DNA from: RGIG7378 sp045588325
GTDB taxonomy: Bacteria; Bacillota; Clostridia; RGIG7378
Assembly (NCBI GenBank): GCA_045588325.1
Contig: JAZNEA010000011.1
Span: forward strand, 1 to 40,939
DNA: 40,939 nucleotides
Direction: 5' to 3'
Part shown: positions 32,085 through 40,826 of the stretch, piece after piece
Layout of the letters: the number at the start of each line of letters is the position of its first letter
How positions within the stretch are numbered: the first letter of the stretch is position 1
Program-made: the position numbers and the translations under genes
Notes under the pieces: generated by a model
The model's input: the letters and a program-made list of their open reading frames with translations, nothing else
Databases searched by the model: none
What the model was told of the DNA's origin: nothing

Positions 32085-33638
32085 ATGTTTAAGAACAATC
32101 GTTCCAAGTTTTGGGTTGTTATTACAGTTCTTGTTTTAGCAGTTACTATTCCATTAGTTGCTCTTGCTGCTATTGATACAAACGATAACCCCGTTAACTT
32201 GCTTGTAACAAACGCAACAGAAGATTGCAAGACTTCCGTTAATATCAGCTGGCACTCTCCCGTAGCCAAGAGTACTATTAAGTACACAACAGCGGACGAC
32301 ACAGAGTTTGCCAATGCCACAGAGGTTCAGGTAGACGGCGTAGCCGGCACACTTGACTACTACGATCAGAAGGCAGGCACATATTACAAGTACGCCTACG
32401 AGATCACAGGCCTCACAGAGGATACAAAGTATATCTACAAGGTATACAATGAAAAGGGCGAGTCCGCTGTATACTCCTTTGTAACAGCAGGTACTAAGGC
32501 ATTTAGATTTATCTCCCTTGGCGATACTCACGCAGACAAGGGTTCCAGGTACACATACGTTACTCAGACAAACAAGATGCTCAAGAACATCAAGAAGAAG
32601 ATCGGAGACTGGGATCTTGTTATCTACACAGGTGACTATACACAGACAGGTGCTACATACAGCGACTGGGTACAGTGGAATGACACAGACCTCACAACTT
32701 CCGGCATCATGTCCATCACAATTGGTAACCATGACACAGATAACAGAGCCGCAGGCGTTAAGCATATTTCCAACAAGTGGTTTGTTAACTCCCTTGGTAA
32801 CCCAGTTAACGGACCAGAGGGTCTGGAGAGCGTATACTGGTTCAACTACAACGGAGTTCTGTTCCTTTGCATCGATACACAGGCTCCAGAGTTGAGCGAG
32901 TTTACCGCACAGCAGAAGAACTTGTCAGTTCAGCTCCAGTGGATGAAGGACGTTGTTGCAGCTCAGGAGGGCAAGTATCAGTACATCGTTGTTTACCAGC
33001 ATAACCCCATGGGTCTTGGTAGTGAGGATGCATTCGCTGACTGGTCCTACTACTCTCAGCTTTACAAGACTTGTGACGAGATTGGCGCAGACTTCTGTCT
33101 GGGCGGCGACAACCACGAGTACGCCAGGAGTAAGAGACTTTACAACAACCAGGTTGTAGATACAGATGGCGATAAGGGTACAGTTTATATCACTAACCCC
33201 ATGATCACCAGCGGCACAATGGGCAAGGTTGTTGAGGGCGCTGAGAACAGCACATGCGCTACACGTTTTGCAGGTGCAGGTACAGGTGCTACTATCTACA
33301 CAGTAACAGAGGACAGCATCACAATGCAGCTGGCCAACTCCTCCGGTAAGATTATTGACGAGGTAACTATTCCCAGCAGAAGGACAGCCGTTGTTTCTGG
33401 CACAGACGTTCCAGGACCTGCAGCCACAGAGGAGCCCACAGCTACTCCTACAGCAGCACCCACAGATGCACCCACAGATGCACCTACAGAGACTCCTACA
33501 GATGCACCTACAGATAAGCCTGTAGACGAGCCCAAGGATGACAAGAACAACGACTTGTTGTTGCCCATCATCGTTGCAGCAGTAGTTGTTGTAGCAGTTG
33601 CAGTAGTTGTAGTAGTCGTTCTTAAAAAGAAGAAGTAA
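32085..33638 (+). CDS. surface-anchored purple-acid-phosphatase-like metallophosphoesterase
   Basis: A 517-residue protein with an N-terminal signal peptide (about 1-28, ending VALAA), a fibronectin-like domain (about 35-130), and a calcineurin-like domain. Metal motifs in order: LGDTHAD, YTGDYTQTG, GNHD, YQHNP and GGDNHEY. A Pro/Thr linker (about 440-490) with TDAP repeats leads to a membrane helix (LLLPIIVAAVVVVAV...) and a KKKK end. This suggests a cell-surface phosphatase held by a C-terminal anchor. GAAAGGAG lies upstream. It is strongly Thr/Asn-rich and has skewed codons (AAC, AAG), suggesting high expression. The substrate is unknown. Confidence 0.85.
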   Translation: MFKNNRSKFWVVITVLVLAVTIPLVALAAIDTNDNPVNLLVTNATEDCKTSVNISWHSPVAKSTIKYTTADDTEFANATEVQVDGVAGTLDYYDQKAGTYYKYAYEITGLTEDTKYIYKVYNEKGESAVYSFVTAGTKAFRFISLGDTHADKGSRYTYVTQTNKMLKNIKKKIGDWDLVIYTGDYTQTGATYSDWVQWNDTDLTTSGIMSITIGNHDTDNRAAGVKHISNKWFVNSLGNPVNGPEGLESVYWFNYNGVLFLCIDTQAPELSEFTAQQKNLSVQLQWMKDVVAAQEGKYQYIVVYQHNPMGLGSEDAFADWSYYSQLYKTCDEIGADFCLGGDNHEYARSKRLYNNQVVDTDGDKGTVYITNPMITSGTMGKVVEGAENSTCATRFAGAGTGATIYTVTEDSITMQLANSSGKIIDEVTIPSRRTAVVSGTDVPGPAATEEPTATPTAAPTDAPTDAPTETPTDAPTDKPVDEPKDDKNNDLLLPIIVAAVVVVAVAVVVVVVLKKKK

Positions 33639-33667
33639 GTTGGCATAACAGCTATATAGACAGTATC

Positions 33668-33698
33668 AGGTGGTAATCTTGGGATTGCCACCTTTTTT
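33668..33698 (+). terminator. intrinsic terminator after the secreted phosphatase gene
   Basis: AGGTGG, mismatch, AATC pairs with GATT, mismatch, CCACCT, then six T. Confidence 0.88.
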
Positions 33699-33761
33699 CT
33701 GTTAATTTGCTCCTGTCTGTGATACAATCCCTTTATCTATATATTTAAAGGGGTAAGGGTA

Positions 33762-34421
33762 ATGCAGAGCAAAATCCTCATAGTATGCGCACCATCAGGA
33801 GGTGGCAAGGGTACCATCGTTCGTATGTTGGAGAATCACTACGGAGATTGGTTGTGGACATCTATTTCTTGCACTTCCAGACAGCCCAGAGGCAGTGAGC
33901 AGGATGGTAAGGAGTACTATTTTATAACACAGGAGGAGTTTGACAGGCTCCTGGAGACAGGCTATTTGGCAGAGTATAACAGATTTGGCAACGGCAAATC
34001 CTACGGCACTCCCGCAGACAAGCTGGACAGCCATCTGGAGCAGGGATGTCTGGCGGTTTTGGACATCGATATTAATGGCGCCCGACAGGTCATCGAGAGA
34101 TACTATGACAGATACCCGATTGTGGCTGTTTTCCTGTTGCCTGAGTCTTTGGAGGAACTGCATTCCAGACTGATTAACAGAGGCACAGAGACCCCCGACC
34201 AGATAGACAAGCGTATAGCCACAGCCAAGGAGGAATACGCCAGGATGTTGGACACAGAGGGAGCCCTCTTTGACGCTATCATCCTCAATGCCAGTGGCAG
34301 GCAGCACGAGACCGCCGCCCAGGTTATCGATATTATTGAAAAGATTGATTCAAATAGGGAAACAATATATGCGCCCAGGGATAAGGATTTCCCCAGGAGA
34401 GAAGATTTGCTGGTTATATAG
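33762..34421 (+). CDS. gmk: guanylate kinase
   Basis: A 219-residue enzyme that phosphorylates GMP to GDP. The P-loop is APSGGGKGT (residues 10-18), with Ala in place of the usual initial Gly. It also has the TSRQPRGSEQDGKEYYF region and AVLDIDINGARQV. GGGGTAAGGG lies upstream. It starts the gmk-hprK pair; the usual neighbours rpoZ and remA are not seen. Confidence 0.95.
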   Translation: MQSKILIVCAPSGGGKGTIVRMLENHYGDWLWTSISCTSRQPRGSEQDGKEYYFITQEEFDRLLETGYLAEYNRFGNGKSYGTPADKLDSHLEQGCLAVLDIDINGARQVIERYYDRYPIVAVFLLPESLEELHSRLINRGTETPDQIDKRIATAKEEYARMLDTEGALFDAIILNASGRQHETAAQVIDIIEKIDSNRETIYAPRDKDFPRREDLLVI

Positions 34422-34432
34422 GAGGACACCCC

Positions 34433-35371
34433 ATGAAATTTGTTACTATTCATGACATTGCAGATGCCTTTCAGCTAGAACAGTTGGCAGGCCGCAGAGA
34501 CTTGCAGAATATCAAGGTAACCAGCCCTGAGATCAATCGACCTGGTCTTCACTTGCAGGGATACAGAGAGTATTTTGGCAATGACCGTATTCAGCTCATG
34601 GGTCTTGGAGAGATATCATTTATTGCAGACTTGCCAACAGAAGAGAGAATCCGTTGCCTCACATCATTTTTTGAGTTGGGTTTCCCCTGTATAGTTGTAA
34701 CCAGAGGACTTGAGATTACCCAGGAGATGATAGACATAGCCGACAAGTTTGGACATCCCATTCTGCGCACAGGCCTTGTCACATCCGAGTTCACAGGTAT
34801 GCTGATCTCACACCTCAACAGCGGATTGGCACCTACGGTGGACGTTTTCGGCGTATTTGTCGAGGTATACGGCGAAGGTATCTTGCTGGTAGGCGAGAGC
34901 GGCATTGGTAAGAGTGAGATCGCCCTGGAGTTGGTCAAGAGAGGACACCGACTGGTGGCGGATGACATGGTTCAGGTCAAAAAGCTATCTGCTACGGCCC
35001 TTATCGGTAGCGCACCCGAGATTACCAGGCATATGATCGAGATTCGCGGCATAGGAGTATTGGACGTGAAGAATATGTACGGCGTCAGCTCTGTTAAGCC
35101 CGTAGAAAAGATTGACCTGGTTATTCATTTTGAGCAGTGGGTGGAGAATAAGGTATACGACAGACTGGGTGCAGAGGCCGAATACACCGAGATACTGGGA
35201 GTTAACGTGCCTTGCCACACCATACCCGTTAGCCCGGGCCGTAACCTGGCAGTAATTATCGAGGCGGCCGCCATTAATAACAGACAGAAGAAGATGGGAT
35301 ATAACGCTGCAGCAGAGCTGATCAGACGCAGCGAGGAGGCCGTTAAGGCGCTGGAAGCGAATTATAAGTGA
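34433..35371 (+). CDS. hprK: HPr kinase/phosphorylase
   Basis: A 312-residue bifunctional enzyme that phosphorylates Ser46 of HPr for catabolite control. The P-loop is GESGIGKS (154-161), followed by HRLVADDMV and the signature EIRGIGVLDVKNMYG. The conserved His that precedes the P-loop in most HprK (in the pattern HGVLVDIYG) aligns with Phe139 (FGVFVEVYG). AGGAGG lies upstream of ATG 34433. No HPr gene is present in this window. Confidence 0.93.
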   Translation: MKFVTIHDIADAFQLEQLAGRRDLQNIKVTSPEINRPGLHLQGYREYFGNDRIQLMGLGEISFIADLPTEERIRCLTSFFELGFPCIVVTRGLEITQEMIDIADKFGHPILRTGLVTSEFTGMLISHLNSGLAPTVDVFGVFVEVYGEGILLVGESGIGKSEIALELVKRGHRLVADDMVQVKKLSATALIGSAPEITRHMIEIRGIGVLDVKNMYGVSSVKPVEKIDLVIHFEQWVENKVYDRLGAEAEYTEILGVNVPCHTIPVSPGRNLAVIIEAAAINNRQKKMGYNAAAELIRRSEEAVKALEANYK

Positions 35372-35380
35372 AAAGTAGTT

Positions 35381-35406
35381 GTTACTTTGGACCGACCCAA
35401 AGTAAC
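35381..35406. terminator. 10-bp hairpin after hprK
   Basis: GTTACTTTGG pairs perfectly with CCAAAGTAAC around the loop ACCGAC, ten bases past the hprK stop. There is no T tract. It directly abuts the inverted repeat copy at 35412. Confidence 0.55.
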
Positions 35407-35411
35407 CAAAA

Positions 35412-35524
35412 GTCGCCGGCTACTCCCGCAAGCGCCGGAGGCACGGCTTAGGGCGCAGCCCTAAGAACCCAGGATTATTTAGTTAAGAACTAAGAACTAA
35501 TAGTGAAAAAAGTTGGCCAGATAA
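35412..35524 (+). repeat. 113-bp inverted repeat, copy 1
   Basis: Starts GTCGCCGGCTACTCCC, contains the hairpin CTTAGGG/CCCTAAG, and ends AAAAAGTTGGCCAGATAA. The reverse complement matches 40827-40939 with only about four substitutions in the compared part. Confidence 0.9.
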
Positions 35525-35665
35525 GAGTGAAGAGTGAAAAGTTCAGTTAAGAGATAAGAGTGAAGAGTGAAGAAAGTTGGATAGTTAATAGTTGATCAAC
35601 TAATATCTAACCCACTTTGTTATCTTTTATCTCTTAGTTATTAGCTCAAATAGTTATTAGCTCAA
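35525..35665. repeat. palindromic repeat block 4
   Basis: Tails GAGTGAAGAGTGAAAAGT and TAAGAGATAAGAGTGAAG lead into an imperfect palindrome (about 35573-35618) centred on GTTGATCAAC, with arms AAGTTGGATAGTTAATA and CTAACCCACTT. A last duplicated TAGTTATTAGCTCAAA (at about 35635 and 35651) precedes murB. No gene seen in this gap. Confidence 0.75.
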
Positions 35666-35674
35666 AGGAAAAGT

Positions 35675-36586
35675 ATGGATTTACAGCACATCAAAGCAAT
35701 AGAAGTCATAGTGGGGCAGGATAACCTAATTACGGATTCTGCAATGAGCAGCCACACCACATTCAGGGTTGGTGGCCCTGCTGAGGTGTATGTGACACCC
35801 ACCTGCATACAGCAGATTCAGGAGTTGTTGGCATACTGTCGCCTCAACGCAATTGATTACATGATAATGGGCAACGGCTCCAACTTGTTGGTCAAGGACG
35901 GAGGTATCGCAGGATTAGTTATCGACTTATCAGGCAAGTTCAACCAGACACAGGTGGAGGACGATTGCATCACAGCCCAGGCTGGCGCACTCCTTTCTAA
36001 GGTGGCCCGTCAGGCCCTTTCGGCATCACTCACAGGCATGGAGTTTGCGGAGGGCATCCCCGGAACAATAGGCGGCGCTATATACATGAATGCCGGAGCC
36101 TACGGAGGCGAGATGAGCCAGATAGTAGACTGGGTCAAATGCCTAAACGAGGATGGACAGATTTTGACATTCGCAGGCGACGACCATGGCTTTGCATACA
36201 GACACAGTGCATACATGGGCACAAAACTCGTTATCCTGGAGGCTGGGATCAGGCTCACACCGGGGGATTCAGAGGCCATCAAGGCAACCATGGACGACCT
36301 CAGAGGCAGACGCAGAGACAAACAACCCACAGATAAACCTAGTGCAGGCAGCACCTTTAAGAGACCCGCCAATGGTTATGCTGCTGCCATGATAGAGCAG
36401 TGTGGCCTTAAGGGACTCAGGGTTGGAGGAGCAGAGGTTTCTACCAAACACAGCGGATTCATCATTAATGCAGGCAACGCCACTGCCACGGACATTTTGG
36501 AACTGATGGACCAGGTGGCAGATGCAGTTGAGCAGACCTTTGGAGTCAGGCTGGAGCCAGAGGTTCAGATAGTAGGAAGAGATTGA
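35675..36586 (+). CDS. murB: UDP-N-acetylenolpyruvoylglucosamine reductase
   Basis: A 303-residue FAD enzyme of peptidoglycan precursor synthesis. The FAD-binding region has MGNGSNLLVKDGG and GIPGTIGGAIYMNAGAYGGE; the catalytic region has PSAGSTFKRP and GLRVGGAEVSTKHSGFI. Length is typical. AAAGGAA lies upstream. It starts a set running through whiA. Confidence 0.95.
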   Translation: MDLQHIKAIEVIVGQDNLITDSAMSSHTTFRVGGPAEVYVTPTCIQQIQELLAYCRLNAIDYMIMGNGSNLLVKDGGIAGLVIDLSGKFNQTQVEDDCITAQAGALLSKVARQALSASLTGMEFAEGIPGTIGGAIYMNAGAYGGEMSQIVDWVKCLNEDGQILTFAGDDHGFAYRHSAYMGTKLVILEAGIRLTPGDSEAIKATMDDLRGRRRDKQPTDKPSAGSTFKRPANGYAAAMIEQCGLKGLRVGGAEVSTKHSGFIINAGNATATDILELMDQVADAVEQTFGVRLEPEVQIVGRD

Positions 36587-36590
36587 ATAT

Positions 36591-38639
36591 ATGAAGATGG
36601 AGTTTTCGGACAGCAGAATAACTGATTATGCAACCTCCGCAGACAGGAGTTGGATGTTGACCAACGGCCTGGGAGGATATGCGTCCCTGACATTGGGAGG
36701 AGGCAATGGATCAAAATACCACTGCCTTCTTTCTGCCGCGATGAGGGCTCCCTGTGACAGATACGTGCTATGTTCCAACATTCACGAACATGTGCGACTG
36801 GGCAAGGCGACAGTTTCTCTGGCCACATACGACGCTAACGGCGTGTCTGGACAGGGCAATCAGTACCTTAAGAATTTCTCCATGGAGGCCTACCCCGTCT
36901 ACACATATCAGGTGGACGATGTCCAGATTACCAAAGAGATCACCATGCTGCATGGCGCCAACGCCACGGCCATCAGATATACAATTCGCACAGGCAAGAG
37001 ACCCGTAGAGGTGGAGCTTTTTCCTCTGCTCAACTACCGCAGTCACCACATGGTTTCTTCTGCGGACAACCTTGATTTTGAGGTGTGGCAGTGGTCCAAC
37101 ATGGTCAACGTGGAGTACAAGGGCGAGGCGGAGTATTTACGCAGGATCCACATAGCATACAACAGGGGCGAGTTCACGGAGAGTCCAGAACCCGATTACT
37201 TCAGAGGAATGTTCTACAGAGAGGATGCAGCCAGATGTTGCGATAGCTGGGAGGATCACTATATCCCGGGCAGCTTTACCCTAAAGGTAGGTGCAAAGAG
37301 CACTGAAATTGCGCAGTATGTTGTATTCACAGAACAGGGGGCAACCTGGGACATACTCAAATCATTCAAAAAGACGATTCAGCCAGATTACTTTGCCCGC
37401 GAGGCAAAGCGCAGGCTAGCATTGTTTAAGCATTGCAGCATTCGCCACGACAGGGCCAGAGCATTGTGCGCCAGGGCAGACGATTACCTGGTACAAGATG
37501 CAGATGGCAACAAGTTTATTGTAGCTGGTTATCCATGGTATGGATTCAGAGGCAGAGACGCTGCTATTGCTGTCATGGGGCTGCTGATTTCTACAGGCAG
37601 GCTGGTGGAGGCTCGTGAGATAATTTTAAACCTGGCCCAATATGTCAGGAACGGCATGCTAGTAGATAGCGTAGGCTGTGGAGGCGAGTATAGGGAGTAT
37701 GATTCTGCCGACTCTGCTCTGTGGCTGTTTGAGGCTGTTTTTGAGTATTACGTTGCCTCTGGCGATCGCGAGTTGGTGTGCCAGATGCGACATGTGCTGG
37801 AGGAAATAATTGCCAGCTACCAACAGGGAATAGACGACGGCCGAGGTGTGTATATAGCCATGAATTCCTTGGGCCTCATAGAGACTAGTCCAGCTATGAG
37901 CTGGATGGATGCAAAATACCAGGGTCGTGCCATCGTGCCCAGAGAGGGTTGTGCCGTAGAGATCAATGGCCTGTGGTACAACGCCCTCAGGATAATGGAA
38001 AAACTCTGTCCATTGTGGGGAGATGTGGCGCCTCGCAGATATGACATCCAGGCTATCCTGGCGCGAGATTCCTTCTGCAAGTATTTTGTGTACGAGGGAG
38101 GTATCTGCGACTGTGTCACCTTCTATAGGACCTTTGACGGCAGAATGGAGCCCCATAGAGACCTTTCCGTAAGGTGCAACCAACTTTTGGCGGTGGGCCT
38201 TAGTTTCTCACCCTGCGATACCGACACCATGAGGAGATGCGTTCGCAGGATGGGTAGTCTCATGTACACCCCTGTAGGTATCAGGACATTGTCCCCGGAC
38301 GACAGCAGGTACACAGGTGCGTGGGGCGGCTCCCAGCAGATCAGGGATTATTCCGCGTATAACGGCAACAGCCAGATGTGGCTGCAGGGCTTTTACCTGA
38401 GGTTGCTGTACCGTTTAGGTATGTATAACAAGGAGCAGGTTCTGGCCATGCTGCTGCCCATATTCAGGGAGCTGGAGCAAAACTGCATTGGACATGGGGG
38501 AGAGATGTACCAGGGAGATGCACCCTTTGCTTCTGCAGGCGACTGGGCTCACGCCCTCAGTGATGCGGAGATTCTGCGAACATTAGGCACAGTTTGTGAT
38601 AACCATAGAGAGGCTCACCATGATAGAAGTAGCAGATAA
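36591..38639 (+). CDS. glycogen debranching enzyme (amylo-alpha-1,6-glucosidase type)
   Basis: A 682-residue protein. The N-terminal beta domain has TNGLGGYAS and the conserved KYHCLL (KYHGLL in most); the C-terminal (alpha/alpha)6-barrel has PWYGFRGRDAAIA and SWMDAKYQGRAIVPREGCAVEINGLWYN-type signatures (shown here in part). It should cleave alpha-1,6 branches in glycogen. It starts four bases after murB and overlaps whiA by 20. It occupies the place where rapZ and yvcK usually lie. Confidence 0.9.
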   Translation: MKMEFSDSRITDYATSADRSWMLTNGLGGYASLTLGGGNGSKYHCLLSAAMRAPCDRYVLCSNIHEHVRLGKATVSLATYDANGVSGQGNQYLKNFSMEAYPVYTYQVDDVQITKEITMLHGANATAIRYTIRTGKRPVEVELFPLLNYRSHHMVSSADNLDFEVWQWSNMVNVEYKGEAEYLRRIHIAYNRGEFTESPEPDYFRGMFYREDAARCCDSWEDHYIPGSFTLKVGAKSTEIAQYVVFTEQGATWDILKSFKKTIQPDYFAREAKRRLALFKHCSIRHDRARALCARADDYLVQDADGNKFIVAGYPWYGFRGRDAAIAVMGLLISTGRLVEAREIILNLAQYVRNGMLVDSVGCGGEYREYDSADSALWLFEAVFEYYVASGDRELVCQMRHVLEEIIASYQQGIDDGRGVYIAMNSLGLIETSPAMSWMDAKYQGRAIVPREGCAVEINGLWYNALRIMEKLCPLWGDVAPRRYDIQAILARDSFCKYFVYEGGICDCVTFYRTFDGRMEPHRDLSVRCNQLLAVGLSFSPCDTDTMRRCVRRMGSLMYTPVGIRTLSPDDSRYTGAWGGSQQIRDYSAYNGNSQMWLQGFYLRLLYRLGMYNKEQVLAMLLPIFRELEQNCIGHGGEMYQGDAPFASAGDWAHALSDAEILRTLGTVCDNHREAHHDRSSR

Positions 38640-39531
38640 GGTTGCCAGTTATTCGATCAGTGTCAGAAATGAGGCATGTGAATTCATCTGTGATTCGGCC
38701 AGGATGTGTATGCAGGAACTGGCAGGATTTGTGCAGGGATGCATATGCATGACCATGGCGGGAGACACCCTGACTATCAAGATTGCAAAGAGAGGTCCGG
38801 CTGCCAGGGATAGATTTTTGTCCAACCTGAGAATGTATTTTGATGAAAACGGCATCGAGGGAAACTTGTGCGCAGAGACTCAACTGCAATTTGATGGTGT
38901 GCTGGCGGAGCTGTTGCATACCGAACTGGGTCAGTTGCCCCAACAGCGAGAGGACGACATGTGCAGAGCTTTGCTCAGGGGGATGTTTATAGGCAGCGGC
39001 ACCATCAGTGCCCCGGAGAACCAGCATTATTTTGATGTATCCTCTGTAGAAAAGAACCCCCTGGTACATATCCAGAGGTTTCTGGAGGGGTACCAGATTC
39101 GTGCCAACATTATTCGTCGCAGAAACAGATTTGTGCTCTATGTTAAGAGTGGAGATGCTATAGCAGACTTGCTCAAACTGATGGGTACGCCAAGGGCCGC
39201 CTTGTATTACGAGGAGGCGCTGTGTGCATCGGTAGCTTCCAATCTGTCAAATAGGGCTTACAACTGTTATAGCGCAAATGTTAACAAGTTTATCGTGCGC
39301 AAGTTGCACATGCAGGAACTAATCCTATCCGTTGATCCCAGTGGAAAGCTGGGGTGGGCGCCAGTGGATTTGAGAGATACAGCTCGAGCCCTGATGGATG
39401 ACGATAACGAGGTGTTCAGTCTGACAGAGTTAGGGTCCAGGATGAACCCACCTATAGGAAAATCGGGTGCAGCACATCGCATTGACAGGCTGGAGAAGAT
39501 GCTGGAAGAAATAGTAACCAGATACAAATAA
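38620..39531 (+). CDS. whiA: WhiA sporulation/cell-division regulator
   Basis: A 303-residue protein with LAGLIDADG-like N-terminal domain (RALLRGMFIGSGTISAPENQHY) and a C-terminal helix-turn-helix (SLTELGSRMNPPIGKSGAAHRIDRL). ATG 38620 is chosen because the next residues, VASYSISVRNEACEF, occupy the usual WhiA N-terminal position; an in-frame ATG at 38596 lies within the upstream gene. It overlaps the debranching-enzyme stop. WhiA acts in division and chromosome segregation in Firmicutes. Confidence 0.93.
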   Translation: MIEVADKVASYSISVRNEACEFICDSARMCMQELAGFVQGCICMTMAGDTLTIKIAKRGPAARDRFLSNLRMYFDENGIEGNLCAETQLQFDGVLAELLHTELGQLPQQREDDMCRALLRGMFIGSGTISAPENQHYFDVSSVEKNPLVHIQRFLEGYQIRANIIRRRNRFVLYVKSGDAIADLLKLMGTPRAALYYEEALCASVASNLSNRAYNCYSANVNKFIVRKLHMQELILSVDPSGKLGWAPVDLRDTARALMDDDNEVFSLTELGSRMNPPIGKSGAAHRIDRLEKMLEEIVTRYK

Positions 39532-39568
39532 CAGGGATTCGCCATGAGACGAACCCCTGTTTTTTTGT
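39532..39568. terminator. intrinsic terminator after whiA, possibly bidirectional
   Basis: CAGGGATTCG pairs with CGAACCCCTG (one A-C mismatch on plus, G-U on minus), followed by seven T on the plus strand. On the minus strand it is followed by TTATTTG and could also end the 39590 gene. Confidence 0.85.
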
Positions 39569-39589
39569 GGGGCAAAGCCCTACGAGACT

Positions 39590-39862
39590 TTAGCAGCCGC
39601 AGCTGTTGTTGCAACCGCAACCACAGTTGCTTGCAGGCTCTACGCAACCGCAGCCACAGTTGGAGTTGTTGCTGTTGTTGCTGATAAGGCTAAGCAGGAT
39701 GAGCAATGTGATGATGTCGCAGCCACAACTGTTGTTATTGCACCCACAGTCATCTCCCTGGTTGCCACAAACGGACAACAGGAGGAGAATCCAAATCAGT
39801 GAGCAACCGCAGCTGCTCCCACAATCATTACCACATCTGTTTCCAAATCCGAACAAATTCAT
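39590..39862 (-). CDS. small Cys-rich CGC-repeat protein
   Basis: A 90-residue protein with 17 Cys (19%), mostly in CGC or CGCGC clusters (residues 10-20, 32-48, 69-90), separated by two hydrophobic segments (LIWILLLLSV and IITLLILLSLI) and Asn/Ser-rich linkers. GGAGGG lies 5 bases before the start on the minus strand, which argues for a real gene. This composition recalls small spore-coat or envelope Cys-rich proteins, but no family is assigned. It is convergent with whiA and divergent from the 39980 gene. Confidence 0.65.
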   Translation of the reverse strand: MNLFGFGNRCGNDCGSSCGCSLIWILLLLSVCGNQGDDCGCNNNSCGCDIITLLILLSLISNNSNNSNCGCGCVEPASNCGCGCNNSCGC

Positions 39863-39979
39863 TTGTTCCCTCCGATAAAATTGATTATGCTATAAACTAT
39901 TCGGCAGGCTGGAAAGTGTGACAAAAGTTTTTGGCTGTGCTATAGTTTAAGAAGAATTTTGTCATTTGAGGAGGTTGCC

Positions 39980-40672
39980 GTGAAAAAGGGGTCCCTGATT
40001 CTATTTGTTGTTTTTGGGCTACTGCTTCTGAGCTTGGTTACGGCAGCTCTTACTTTGGATAGCGTTGGATTCAACAGGATCAATGCCTCTGCGGAGGTTA
40101 AGTGGTTGGCCAGCGAGGATATTTTGGAATATGAGGACTATAGGTCCGCTAAGCAAAGGCTTAACTATGACTTGCTCCACGTAATGTACGATGGTATGGC
40201 GCGTAAGTTCGCCAATACGTCCTACGCCCAGGCTGAGACCATGGGGCCGTGGCTGACATCCCTGGACGAACTTCCTTGGGATCAGGAGATAACCGGAGCA
40301 GATTTGGTAGAGGTGGTTAACCTGGTTCCCACTATCGGCACCACAGACCGAGTTGCGGAGCTCAGGGAAAGAATTGTCAACCAGAAGACAGTTACGGTGG
40401 CACAGGCCGCAGAGTACATACATGCTGTGTTTACCACCTGCATCCTCAACTATGCAGAGTTGGACAGCCTGGATGAGTTGGATCAGTTCATGGCGGTTAT
40501 TTTGGAGAAGGAGTATTTCCAGTGCAACTTCTTGTTTACAGGGGACAATAGTGTAGCTATGGTTTTAAATGCTGTCAGGGCCTCGGTTCTGGAGCATGGG
40601 GAACACACATTGTCATACTCCACTGAGGAAACAGACGACGGAATGTTATTCAGGATAAAGATTGGATATTAG
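39980..40672 (+). CDS. secreted or membrane-anchored protein of unknown function
   Basis: A 230-residue protein if it starts at GTG 39980, which has GAGGAGG six bases upstream. A basic N-terminus (KKG) and a hydrophobic segment (about 4-26) form a signal peptide or anchor. The rest is soluble, acidic and Leu/Glu/Asp-rich, mostly helical by eye, with no recognised domain. It ends in repeats; no terminator is evident. Confidence 0.6.
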   Translation: MKKGSLILFVVFGLLLLSLVTAALTLDSVGFNRINASAEVKWLASEDILEYEDYRSAKQRLNYDLLHVMYDGMARKFANTSYAQAETMGPWLTSLDELPWDQEITGADLVEVVNLVPTIGTTDRVAELRERIVNQKTVTVAQAAEYIHAVFTTCILNYAELDSLDELDQFMAVILEKEYFQCNFLFTGDNSVAMVLNAVRASVLEHGEHTLSYSTEETDDGMLFRIKIGY

Positions 40673-40826
40673 GTAAGTGAAAAGTGAAAAGTTAAGAGTT
40701 AAGAGTGAAAAGTGAAAAGTTTAGTTAAAAACTAAGAGATAAGAAAGTTGGCAAGTTTATAGTTAGCCAGCTTTTTTGTTTGAGTTAATAGATAAGAGAT
40801 AAGAGCAATAAAAAAGTTGGTTAGTT
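40673..40826. repeat. palindromic repeat block 5
   Basis: Starts GTAAGTGAAAAGTGAAAAGT and includes GAGTTAAGAGTGAAAAGTG, AAGTTGGCAAGTTTATAG with the partner TAGCCAGCTT, then a second short palindrome AAGTTGGTTAG/CTAGCCAACTT. Same family as blocks 1-4. Confidence 0.75.
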
